From NCBI GenBank assembly GCA_963402885.1, contig OY727096.1:19387820-19451819 (forward strand): a stretch of DNA of 64,000 nt, written 5' to 3'. The position numbers and the translations under genes are program-made. Each line of letters opens with the position of its first letter. The first letter of the stretch is position 1. Source of the DNA: Antedon bifida (lineage: Eukaryota > Echinodermata > Crinoidea > Comatulida > Antedonidae). The notes below the pieces were generated by a model, which saw only the letters and a program-made list of their open reading frames with translations, ran no database searches and was not told the origin of the DNA. Below are positions 12,768 to 23,800 of this stretch, piece by piece.

Positions 12768-13118
12768 TCTGCGTTGTCCACTCCTGCGTTGTCCACTCCT
12801 GCGTTGTCCACTCCTGCGTTGTTCACTCCTGCGTTGTCCACTCCTGCGTTGTCCACTCCTGCGTTGTCCACTACTTGTTCACTTCTGCGCTGTCCAATTT
12901 TGCGTTGTCCACTACTTGTCCACTACTTGTTCACTTCTGCGCTGTTCACTTTTGCGTTGTCCACTACTTGTTCACTTCTGCGCTGTTCACTTTTGCGTTG
13001 TCTACTACTTGTTCACTTCTGCGTTGTCCACTACTTGTCCACTTCTGCGTTGTCTGCGTTATCGGCGTTGTTGTGTCCGCGTTGTCGGCGTTGTTGTGTC
13101 CGCGTTGTCCACTTCCGC
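12768..13118. repeat. 15-bp minisatellite
   Basis: Tandem copies of a 15-mer close to CTGCGTTGTCCACTC start uniform and grow degenerate to the right (CTGCGCTGTTCACTT, TACTTGTTCACTTCTG, then GCGTTGTCGGCGTTG). All three plus frames stay open only because the unit is 15 bp. Nothing suggests a real protein. Confidence 0.85.
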
Positions 13119-13267
13119 ATTGTCTTGTGATGCTGACCATGCACGAACTGAAACAATAAGAAACGTTTTAACTTACAAGCAGGATGGCCTTCTAAATTAA
13201 TAACCCGAAATAATAAACGTTTCTATGTACCGGTCTCCCATCCAAGAACTCCAGATTCCTTAATGTT

Positions 13268-15962
13268 CTAAATGAGCTTGCATGTATGGTCGTCGTCGTC
13301 CTCCTCCAGGTTTGGCTCATCAGTAGTGATCATGTAGTAGAAAACATCACCGGCTATCGTGTTAGATTGTGGTAGCTTGACAAGTTGATAGCCTCTAAAA
13401 CCAGAAGATGAAAAAAAGCGTTTTGCTTAATATGTTATGGTCCATGGTATTGCATTTACTGGTTGATTTTGAGCGGCTGATTTAGGAGATCTGCGAAGAG
13501 GGATATGGAAGATTTAATAATACATTTTTTTAAATTTAATAAATAGCAGCACTTACCTTGAATTAATAGGATCACCAGTATTTAAGTTAAAGAATTTGTA
13601 ACTCGTAATTTTTTAAAGGGGATTCGAACGCACTATACACTCACTTTGCGGATTATTTCAATGACGGTGTTTTTACCTCAGTTGACATCAGTTCAACAAT
13701 CTGCAAAAATGAAAATAATTGTTTTAATAGTTTGTGTCTGCGCGTCTATACATACCTTTACATATGTTACTGCTGTTACCTTACCAATACTGTAATGTAA
13801 TGATATTCATTTATAATTAAGAAATCAACCTTTGTATTTGTATTTGAGTTCACAAACTTGACCCAGAAAGTACAGAGGAGAAATTGTCCAGATGTTTTTA
13901 ATGTCCATTTAGTTTATAATAGAATCCCTAAAGAAAACACTTAGCTTAACATTTGACCTATCCCATCGTTAAACCAGGAGAGATTGACACTATTTAAGTA
14001 CAGATTTGACAGTGTCATCCATCATTGAAATACCTTATTATACCGTTAATCACTCCCACTTAAACACCCCTGGATCAACTTAGGACCAATCGTTACCCTC
14101 ACAGATTACGTAGTGACATATGTAAATGAACCGAAGCCGATATACCCCCAAGTTTCAGAAGAGCCCAGACACACCTTACAGCCACTTTACAGAGCGCACA
14201 CCTTACAGCCAGCATCACTAATCCTCTGTTCCTTAGTCAGTTAGTTAGCTGCATCATTATTATTGTATCAAGTATATTCTGAATAAATAATATATGTTAC
14301 GACAGCAAAGCGAGTAAAGAGTCTTCCTTACAAAGTACCTCATAACATAACAATATATTACAATACGTTGAAAATCGGACCTGGTTCATCAGCAAATCTG
14401 TAAAAGTTGAAAATTGCTTTAATATCTATTCTTTTCTTTTTTCCGTATATACGCTACACTTTTACAAAATGTTACAATGATGTGTCCCTGTGTGAAACAT
14501 ACCTTGATTGACCATTGTTACCACACCGTCGTAAGTCTACGTTGATCAATAAGTCGCCAATCTATTAAAATTTAAAAAAAAAAACGCTAATGAGTTATGG
14601 TAGTTTCGCAACATTTTACTGTATTATTATTTTATTCAAAATATAACATACCGTCACATATCTGATTGTTTGCTCTGACATCGCTTCACCAATCTTTAAA
14701 AATGAAAATGTTAATACAGTACTTATTATAATTTTTTGCCCCTGTTTTTATACATACCTTGGTGTACCGTTACCTCTACGACGATGTAGACTGCGTTGAT
14801 AAAATCAGTCGCAAATCTATTAAAATATAAAGGACTATAATTAATTCTGGTAGTTTCGTAACATCGCTATAGCATAGGGTTAATGTATTAAAAAGTGGAT
14901 ACGTACCGACGTACATCTCAGGACGGATTAGGATTGTGTGGCTTCTATTTGACATCACGGATCTGCAAAAATTGAAAAAAGAAAACTTGTTAATAATTAC
15001 GACGGTGTGGTAACAATGGTCAATCAAGGTATGTTTCACACAGCACAGGGACACATCATTGTAACATTTTGTAAAAGTGTAGCGTATATACGGACAAAAT
15101 ATTACGTAATTACGTAATAGATTACGTTCTTGTTCCTCGATGTACGTACCTGTATATGCTTTTGCCACATTTAGCTTCAATGACGTAGACTCTGACGTTA
15201 TTCGCCATTCTATATTAGAAAACAGAAACATAATAAGTACACTAACACACAATTATTAATATTGTAGCACGGAGCCCTAGATTTTGTGGACCATTGGGTG
15301 GTTACGCTCAATATAATACCATAATTCTGGCTTCCGTCACACTTTGAGATGATTAATATTATGTAGGCCTACAATGAACGCGCGTCACTTCTGAGCTGAA
15401 ACAAAAATTGATTTAGTACAAAAGATGAAATGGTAATGTTAATGGTTACTAAATAATTATTAAATTAGGTAAAAGTATAAACCTCTGAATTAGTGCATAG
15501 ATAAAAAGCTAATTGGTACACAAATATAATATTAAATTATTGATTGTTGAAAGTAAAAAAAAAATTAGTGTAGATAAAAAGATAATGGTTATCAAATAAT
15601 AGATTGTTAAGTTAGTTGTCAGTGAATTTCAAAGGGAACGGAAGCCATTCAAATAATTACCAAGTTGCTGTTTTACGCGGTTCCAATTATAAGATAGCAA
15701 TAATACGACCATTGCCCGCTTAAATTGGAACTCAACAAGGCCATATACATGGCTGCAGTCACGTGCGTAAATTTGAGTTAGTGTTTACCGACCAACCGAC
15801 CGACCGACATAGTGAGCTGCGACTAAAAATGCAATGCGAAAGATATGGCATGGTTATGTTCAGCGCTTTATTTTATACAGTTAATAGGCTCTGGGACTCA
15901 TATTCAAATAAAAATCCTGCATCCACCACTGATACATGACACGTCGTTTGAGTTTCATAGTT
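13268..15962 (-). CDS. Candidate small protein gene with duplicated micro-exons; not recognised
   Basis: I recognise no family. One chain that stays in frame uses exons 15962-15936 (ATG at 15958), 15209-15150, 13601-13557 and 13394-13268. All three joins are in phase 2, giving 84 residues ending with TAG at 13270-13268. A second chain uses 14693-14652 (ATG at 14681), 14561-14503 and the same last two exons, giving 86 residues. The shared C-terminus contains FFNLNTGDPINS, GYQLVKLPQ, GDVFYYMITTDEPN, then an acidic run and the end HTCKLI, a possible though atypical CaaX prenylation box. The variable exons carry NNVRVYVIEAKCGKS (first chain) or INVDLRRCGNN (second). Acceptors and donors are mostly good (TTTTTGCAG, GTATGT, GTACGT), except the weak acceptor before 13601. 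Other exon-like units lie at 14962-14907, 14816-14758, 14397-14381 and 13700-13677. I cannot exclude a non-coding transcript. Confidence 0.4.
14442..15093. repeat. Inverted repeat, about 90-bp arms
   Basis: 14442-14533 and 14999-15093 are reverse complements (from TCCGTATATACGCTACACTT to ACACCGTCGTA), differing by a few bases inserted in the right arm. The left arm covers the donor half of the micro-exon at 14561-14503. The loop is about 465 bp. Confidence 0.85.
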
Positions 15963-16670
15963 CTGAAAGAAAATTATAGTTTTTATAAAACTTTGAGATA
16001 AAACGTTATAATTGTACAAGGGTTCGTCCAGGCTGGTCGATTAACATTAAATTAATACGGTTTTGCATGCAGTAATCGGCTGACTTTTCGGGAGTGTCCA
16101 TCCTTTTCTCAATTCTTTCTAGTATCATATGTACGTGCTTTTAAAAAAACAACGTTATGATCATTTTGTATTACAAAATACTGGTACTCCCAGAACAACT
16201 CTCGAAGATTTCTGAAAGAATAAGAAAATAATATTAGTACTCTTAAAATAATATATATTATAATATTGAAATTTAACCAAATGTAATATTTAATACATTG
16301 TATAACATTTAGAACGACAAATTCATAATTTCATTACAAAATATTTATATAATATATAAAATATGAAAAACATGGCAAAGAAAAATAAGATATATAATTA
16401 AAAATCTGCAAGATAAAAGTAAAAATATCTTCAATCTCTGAAAGAATAAAAATATATTTATTAATTTATTTATTTAATTTTTAATATAATTGTGAATATT
16501 TTACATGACGTTATACCAAGAAATAATTGTTATTGGTGGACATTATTTTTTAAAGTTGCGGATTTACGTACGGTGGCGAAACATAAATCGTTTCAATGAC
16601 ACATTTATCTTTATTACATAAAATCAATGTATAATAATACCATTAATCTACTACCCTAAGTTCTACTTAC

Positions 16671-16740
16671 GTCCTACTGTAAACCCCATAATTTAGTCGC
16701 TCAGTAATGCTGTCTTCGTGGCAGGCACCAACAAGAATGG
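16671..16740 (-). other. Candidate 5' exon of the micro-exon gene
   Basis: On the minus strand an ATGGGGTTTACAGTAGGAC run ends at a strong donor, C|GTAAGTAG, at 16671. The sequence to its right looks like a start region rather than another intron. It could be the untranslated or uORF-bearing first exon of the gene at 13.27-15.96 kb. That would place its promoter about 0.5 kb from the IFT27 start, in divergent orientation. Confidence 0.3.
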
Positions 16741-17270
16741 CGCGGACGACTTTGAATGGAATTTAATTGAATGGAAGCACAATTAAAATAATGCCGGACT
16801 TCAGCAATCTGATTGGATTAATCGTTGATCTGAATATTAATTAGTGGCCACCTGTGTACTCACATTTTTCTACTTGAGGGCAGTTGCCTAATACTATTGC
16901 CTGACGTACATGCGGAATATAGGCCCTGTTTCGGATAAATGTTTTTATTCTTTCATATTCTATTCATATATATTCATATTATATAGATAAAACTGAACGG
17001 CATTTTATTTATAGCATATGCATTAATAAATAAAATATAATACAGTGTAAAAGTACGTATGTATTAAATATAAAAGTTGCTGTACGTACATGCTCAATGC
17101 TCTATCAGTCATTGGTCAAAGCACGCCCTCAATTTGTAAATCGCCAAGCAGAAGACGAAATAAACATACCATTCGATTCAGAAACTGTCAACACAACATT
17201 TAGTTTTAATTTTGTAATTTAAGCACCTCTTTGGCTATATAAAAACGAACGGAAGAGTTTATTTGTTACA

Positions 17271-19739
17271 ATGGTAGTCTTAAGGGCTAAATGTGTCGTT
17301 GTAGGTTGGTATAATAATTTACTATATAAAGATATTATTTATTTTTCTTAGGCCCTAGCTGGTTAGTCTGTGGCTGCGATGATCGTTGCGGCCACAGTTG
17401 GTTGGTTTGGCTTCGATCTACAGGCGATTCTATAGGTTTAGGGCCTAGCCTAAACTGAATGACATTAACATGTTTTAAAACTTTGTTTTTATTTAGGAAA
17501 TTCAACTGTTGGTAAAAGTGCATTGACTCAAATATTCCACAGCGATGGCAGCCACTTTCCAAAAGCATATTCAATGGTAAACCAAGATGAATCATATTTT
17601 TTTGTTACACTTTTATGTTTTATTGTTTACTGTATTTAAATTGCTTGTTATAATAATTATAGTAATTCAGTTTCTATGTAACCACACATTCTATCTTCTT
17701 TTAGACAATTGGTGTTGAACTTTGTGTAAAGACAGTGAGCATTCCAGAAACAAATGACTCTGTGGTACGCACATTAATTTTATTCTCTTGTTTAAGACAC
17801 CTATTTAAGGATTCATAAGTTTTATTTTGATTTTACATTAACAAACCACAAGTTACACTATGACATATAACAAGTTTAATGTTGATATTATGCAATTTCT
17901 TAAACTGTCTTATTATTTTATTGTTTAATACAGGAACTATTTCTCTATGATTCAGCTGGAAAAGAGACATTTTCCGATTACGTTCAAGAGTTTGTAAGTA
18001 CAGTAGGGGATGGTGGTATGGTTAAAGTAATGATAGTTATAATTGTGTTTAGACCTCCACAACCTGTTACACATTAAACAATAACTTCTTTGCATCTTTT
18101 ACAGTGGGATCAGCCATCAGTAGCCATTGCTGTCTTTGATGTCACCAATGCAGAATCTTTCAAAAGTTGCAATAAATGGCTGGAGAGAGTGAAAGCTGCA
18201 GCCAATCAAGATATTCCAGGTTGGTTAACATTTTATTTGTTATTTATTTTATTTCGAAACCCAAATCAATAGCAAAAAGAATTCACCAATAACAAGAAGG
18301 TTAACAACAAATACAGAATGGATACACATACAATTATATTAGGTAGCATTTGACTATTATAATAAAATTAAAACCCAAATCAATAGCAAAAAGAATTCGC
18401 CAATAACAGGAGAGTTAACATACAAAAACAAAATGGATACAAATACAATGAACATAGACCAAAATAATAAACATTATAATAAGGTAGCATTTGACTATTA
18501 TAATAAAATTAAAACCCAAATCAATAGCAAAAAGAATTCGCCAATAACAGGAGAGTTAACATACAAAAACAAAATGGATACAAATACAATGAACATAGGC
18601 CAAAATAATAAACATTATAATAAGGTAGCATTTGACTATTATAATAAACTTAAAACTTTGTTCTTAAACAAGTCTAATTAATCAACAAAGCATATGAGCT
18701 TGGTTTTCTTCAAAACGTGAACTAATTGGGCTGGTTGATATCCCTCTACCCACAATTAAATCTCTACACATCAAGACATAATAAGGAAAAGAAAATACAA
18801 ATGGTCCGGACATATGCTAAGGCTTCCGAGGGACACTCCAGCCAAATTAGCGTTGACAGAATCCATTCGAAAAGTTAAAAGACCAGTTGGCAGACCAAAA
18901 ACTACCTGGATAGGAAACATAAACAAAGAACTCAAAAAGCAAATACATCCATCGCAAAGTTAATGACAGACCATCAGACCACCGAAAGAGAATCGTGGAA
19001 ACGATTAGCGTATGCAATGTCTACCCAAGACGAATAGCGTAACGGATGAGGATGATGACATCAAGATAGAACACATATGTTATTGATTTCCGTCTGAACC
19101 TAGAATTGAATGTGGAATGACATCCCAATGTCCCACGATGAATTAACATGTCGTAACTAGATCCCTATTACGAGTGTTTAATGTTTTAATGACTCTTATT
19201 CTTACAGCTGTTTTAGTTGGAAACAAGATAGATTTAGAAGGACGACGAAATGTTGGTTCCAACACCGCAGAGGAATATGCTGCCAAGAAAGACATCCGAT
19301 ATTTTGAATGTTCCGCAGTAAGTTAGCAGATTGTTTTGTTGTAAGCTCTGTCAACACTATCAAACTAGTTTGACAAAAAACTGTGATGTGGCCAAATATG
19401 GTGGTGATATTCACAAATATTGTAGAGATATGACATCATCCTGTCCATATATGGGCACATCACATTTTTTGTCACATAAAGTTTGATAGTGTTACAGAGC
19501 TTAAGAGTATACCAACATTTTACTTTCTGGATAAATTATTCTTCATTAAATTTATTATTTATAATTAAAATATAATTCATTATTATTGTTTGAAGCATTT
19601 TAACAATAGTCATTTGATTGATTTTTTTTTCCTACAGAAAGAGCAAAAAAATGTTGAAGCTCCTTTTTACTACATCGCAAACGAGTTCTACCATTTATAT
19701 CAGAGCAAACTAGAGATAATGAAGTCCTTAGCAGAGTGA
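17271..19739 (+). CDS. IFT27: Intraflagellar transport protein 27 (Rab-like GTPase RABL4)
   Basis: IFT27 is the Rab-like GTPase of the IFT-B complex. It pairs with IFT25 and is needed for BBSome and Hedgehog-component exit from cilia. Seven exons (17271-17304, 17497-17576, 17705-17764, 17934-17993, 18105-18219, 19208-19317, 19638-19739) join in frame to 186 residues, the usual length for the family. Visible motifs: start MVVLRAKCVVVG; P-loop GNSTVGKSAL (about 12-21); TIGVEL switch I region; DSAGKE in place of the canonical DTAGQE, as in other IFT27s; NKIDL (G4); ECSA (G5). There is no C-terminal prenylation cysteine, again as in IFT27. Every intron is GT-AG. Intron 5 (about 1 kb) holds a 141-bp tandem repeat and a LINE scrap, and intron 6 holds a MITE. 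A poly(A) signal follows at 20403. It runs in the same direction as IQCE, 1.15 kb downstream. Confidence 0.97.
18255..18680. repeat. 141-bp tandem repeat in IFT27 intron 5
   Basis: About 2.7 copies start at about 18259, 18371 and 18512 with AAACCCAAATCAATAGCAAA. The unit length is a multiple of three, so one plus frame stays open across units (MDTNTMNI.QNNKHYNKVAF). It lies inside an intron and has no splice context. Confidence 0.8.
18775..19040 (+). mobile_element. LINE 3' end fragment in IFT27 intron 5
   Basis: A frame with LRLPRDTPAKLALTESIRK, then KRPVGRPKTTWIGN, and later ERESWKRLAYAMSTQDE is the conserved C-terminal tail of a non-LTR retrotransposon polyprotein (GRPK.TW ... W..L). A frameshift lies between the pieces, so it is a dead scrap. 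Confidence 0.75.
19342..19504. mobile_element. MITE family A copy
   Basis: Full-length palindromic element in IFT27 intron 6. The termini are AAGCTCTGTC and GACAGAGCTT-type arms enclosing CTATCAAACTAGTTTGAC and CCATATATGG. Confidence 0.85.
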
Positions 19740-20059
19740 ACCAACAGCCTGTTGTAAAATATATTTCTCAACATTCCTTCAGATATCTGTATAAACTTTT
19801 AACCTGTATATGACAATTGATTATGATTGATGAAGAACAACACCTAAACTATTTTAAATTAATGATGTGTCTGTTTAGCTGTTTTCTGCTTTTCTCTCTT
19901 GTTATTTTTATTAAGTTAACCACAGCCTTGTAGAACACCTTTGGTGACACAAGCTTTTTTTTTATATACATCGAACACCGAGTAACTTGCCAATTACAGG
20001 ATGGATAAACTATTTTATAATTTATACTTCTTATAAACTAAGTTTCATTTGAGGCTTAG

Positions 20060-20145
20060 TTGAAAGAATCGTGAGTACCAGGTCAGGATTGGACCTTGGA
20101 TTGGAAGGCAAGCATGTTGACCACCAAGCTACAGCTCCACTAAAA
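20060..20145 (-). mobile_element. tRNA-like SINE head fragment
   Basis: Read on the minus strand it has TAGCTTGGTGGTCA (A-box-like) and AGGTCCAATCC (B-box-like) at tRNA spacing, with no usable tRNA fold. It lies in the IFT27 3' flank. Confidence 0.4.
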
Positions 20146-20402
20146 TAAAGTATTTATTTATGTTAAAATAAAGTACAGTATTTATTATTATTTTAGTAAG
20201 TAAGACTACTGTTACCTCAAGTCTTGGTCTCTCTACTGAATAAGTTCTTTATGTTTGGTTTTACATTATTCCTATTTAATTCCGTCCAGCAACTCCAGTG
20301 AGTACGAAACAAAAATCCAAACAAATATTTCAAACAATTTCCTTGTCAAAAAAGATTGCAAAAATGTTTGTTATACTTTTTAATATTGTGTGTATATTGT
20401 GA

Positions 20403-20408
20403 AATAAA
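20403..20408 (+). terminator. Poly(A) signal, IFT27
   Basis: AATAAA lies 664 bp after the IFT27 stop, followed by a T-rich stretch (CTCTCTTTTATTTTG). Confidence 0.55.
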
Positions 20409-20886
20409 TTATTCTGTACTTTGAAAAACGAAATTCTCTCTTTTATTTTGATAGAAACATTAACTGTGATTTGCATGTACAAGACACAAAAAGTAGATAA
20501 TTACAGTTAGCTACAAAGAAAGTTATTCTTATTAAAAACGGACAACTTACAATATTTGATTCAATGTTTTGATGGATTTTAAAAGATTAAACCAACGTTT
20601 TCAATATTTTATTTTTTTAAATAGAGGCAGAAGTATTTATCTTTCATTTGTTATCATGATAAATAATGTTTCTTGTATTTTATTTAGCCGTTTTATTTTT
20701 ATTTAATTTATACAGTAATTATTTTTTCAATCGAATAGTTAAGTTCGCAAACTGAAGAAAAATAGAGGGCAGTACACTAGCAAATACTGCCACCAATTTG
20801 GTCACTATCGACTCTGTAAACAATAAACATTTTTTTGATCGAAATTTAGTGAATGGTCGTAAAGCAAAACAATCATTTATTTCACG

Positions 20887-23800
20887 ATGCCCACTTCAGC
20901 TAAAGAGGTATAACATTTCTAGTGCATTATATTGAATAAGTTATAATATATTTACCATATACAGTCAATATTCTCTAGCTAGGCCTGGCCCTACATACAC
21001 ATTTTACATCAGTTAACAACAGTGGGTACGGTCGGGGAGAGTGCTTATGCTAGAGTTTATAAGGAAGGACCAGGCCAGGCTGGGTAGGCATAGGCCTAGG
21101 CCTAGTAGTAGTAATATAGTTATAGGCCCACCTTGTATTCCAGAAATATATAGATATAGATATAATATGAATATGGCTCGGCAACCCTATTAAACTAGTA
21201 TTAGTATATCGCTGATTTGTAGTTAATTAAGTGGAATATTGGGCATTTTTATTATTAAAACTTTTGTTTTTAATATTTATTACAGTTTGCAGAGTATTCG
21301 GATGACAGTTTTGCATCAAACGTTTCCGAAGATGAATTAAAATTACACTCACCGAAAGGAAACCCTAAAAAAAAGAAAAAGAAAGTTTCCAAAAATGTTC
21401 GTGTCAAGAAACCACGTAAGTATTAAATGTTGTAACCACTGATTAGTAAAATAATAAATTGTTATTTCCCATTCACCAACTCTAAATGCTAGTACTGTAG
21501 TCACACAATACAAAATAACATAAAATATAATACACAAATAACGGAAACATTTTTTTTTCGTAGACGGAAAAAAAATTACTATTGAACGACCATTCAATAG
21601 TGCATACTATTGCACGCACTATTGAATGACTGTTCCATAGTGCGTGCTAATGCACGGCATGTGACCCACAATCGTCCGATCAAATAAAAGGAATTTATTT
21701 AGGTGTTATACAATTATTAATTTTAAACTTGTTCTTTTAAAAAGCTTCACCATATGGACAACCAATGAGAGCTACTGGCCCAAAAAAAACATCAGAAGAG
21801 TTATGGATTGAAGGAATGCACAGAGGGCAAGGTAAGTAAAAACAAAAATTGACACTTTTTTCCCTCCAAACACATATATACATTTCCACAACTTAGTAAT
21901 ATTTGCCTTTGGTAGCTTGATATTAAACATACAGTTTATTTTATTTTCTAAGGTTTGACAGCAAGTGTGAAAAGCAGTAATTACCTAGGCCTGACTGGTA
22001 AGAAAACCGTACCTGGTGGTAATTGTAGCGACTACCTACGAGAAGCTGTTCTGGGCCTACCAGCAAAGTCACGAAGATCACAATCGGCTATGGATGGTGA
22101 GACTGTAATTGTATATTCTTCTGCAGTAACTGCAGTATATTCATGTAATACATCAGCTTCAGAGTTAAATATTTCAATCTCAAATTTTTAAGTAGTAACA
22201 CAGTCAATAAACTTACTTCGTTCTAGATACATTTACAAGGAGTACGAAAGGAGTTCCTGTTTACAAACCTCAAGAGGACATGTATGATGACATACTGGAG
22301 TTAAGAAAGACGGTCACTGTACTGAAGCAAGAGAATGAGCTGATAAAGGCACGCCATCGACGACTTGAAGATGACAATAAAATGAAGGAGAAATATATTG
22401 ATGAATTAATGATGGCCAGTAGGGTAGGTCACTGTTAAAGATGACCAGTAGGGTAGGTCACTGTTAAAGATGACCAGTAGGGTATGTCACTATTTATGAT
22501 GACTAGTAGGGTTAGGGTTAGTTGTCACTATACTATTTTCATTTTCATGTCTAAATATTACAATATTATTTTTTTAAATTTTTATTACAGACTGGTGATA
22601 TGAAAATGACCGCAAGTGGTAAAATTATTGACCCCAGTGCCGTAAGTAAAAGCATTTTACAAAATTGTTAAAGAATTATTTAAAGTATTATTATTAAAAT
22701 CTAAACAACTTAATCTTCCTTCTTTTAGAAAATAGTAACATTGAAACAAAGGAATGTTAAACTTGAAATGGCTGTTAAGGAAAAAGAAAACGCACTCAAG
22801 TAGGTTTTTAATTATTCAATGGTAACTGTTCATATCAAACTTACTGCAGTATACATACACTGAAAAGAAAAACATTAGGTTGATATGTATTTGAGCTGGT
22901 CCACAATTTTTGGAAAAGTTCAGTTTTCATAATGCATTTTAAAGACCATCAAATATTTAGGTTTTTGTTTATTTTTTTAGGAAATTGCATGAAGACATGA
23001 AATGTACTAATATTGAAGAAATGAAAGTTGCAATGGAAACTTTCTATCAAGAGGTAAAGCTCACTCTTCACTATCAAACTTTTTGTGCCCATATATGGAC
23101 ATGATGATGTCATATCACTATCATATTTGGGCACATCACACTTTTTTTGTCGAAGTTTGATAGTGTAGACAGAGCTTAATACTATTTTATTTAACATTAT
23201 GTCACTGTAACATCAGAAATAATTGAGTGTGACATAATTATTTTACTGTATCCTTATTTCAGGTTCAAAGGTTACGAATTGAGCAAAGTGAAAATGAAAA
23301 ACTGTCAAGGTTAGTTTCAAACAATCTGTTTGATTTATATTGTGTTTACTGTACGAACTCTGGTTTAAGCCCATCCTATTAGAATAAGCCCATCCCACTT
23401 AAATGGACACCTCTACTTACCTCGACTATTCCAAGAACACGTAGACATACATTTGCTGACCGGTCATTCTCCTGCACAGTTCCATCCTTATGGAATGCTC
23501 TTCCACAATCAATCAAGAATTTACTGTATTTACATCTTCAAACAGTTTCTGAAATCCCATCTCTTTTGCATTGCATATGAAATTTCTACCTATTTTAGCC
23601 TTGTGGTCGTAGTGCTTTAGAGAAAATTTATTTTGGTTAGGCGCTATACAAATAACAATTACTAATTATTATTACTTTCATTTAACCTACAGGTCAATGA
23701 AACAAAGTGGTAACAATAATGCAAAATTAAAAGCATTGAATGGGACAGTTTTACGGCTGACAGAAGCTAACCAACGAATGCAAAGTGAAAATAAACTATT

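Noticed and set aside
12532..13200. Long plus-strand open frames over the 15-bp repeat
   Set aside because: All three frames are open because the unit length is a multiple of three; there is no start context, splice site or conserved domain.
13900..14350. Possible solo LTR (AATAAA followed by a U5-like tail ending CATAACA)
   Set aside because: No matching left terminus, target duplication or second LTR could be found; the interval also overlaps the introns of the micro-exon gene.
14776..15252. 158-residue continuous minus-strand frame
   Set aside because: It crosses good splice donors and acceptors and the inverted repeat; the micro-exon reading explains the signals better.
13268..16740. 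Member of the echinoderm Trf (185/333) family
   Set aside because: Trf genes have two exons, the second a long Gly/His-rich repeat exon. Nothing here has that composition or structure.
21590..21650. miRNA-like hairpin in IQCE intron 2 (CATTCAATAGTGC / GCACTATTGAATG)
   Set aside because: The arms are direct and inverted copies of one short word, giving several competing folds; no mature-miRNA-like asymmetry can be judged by eye.
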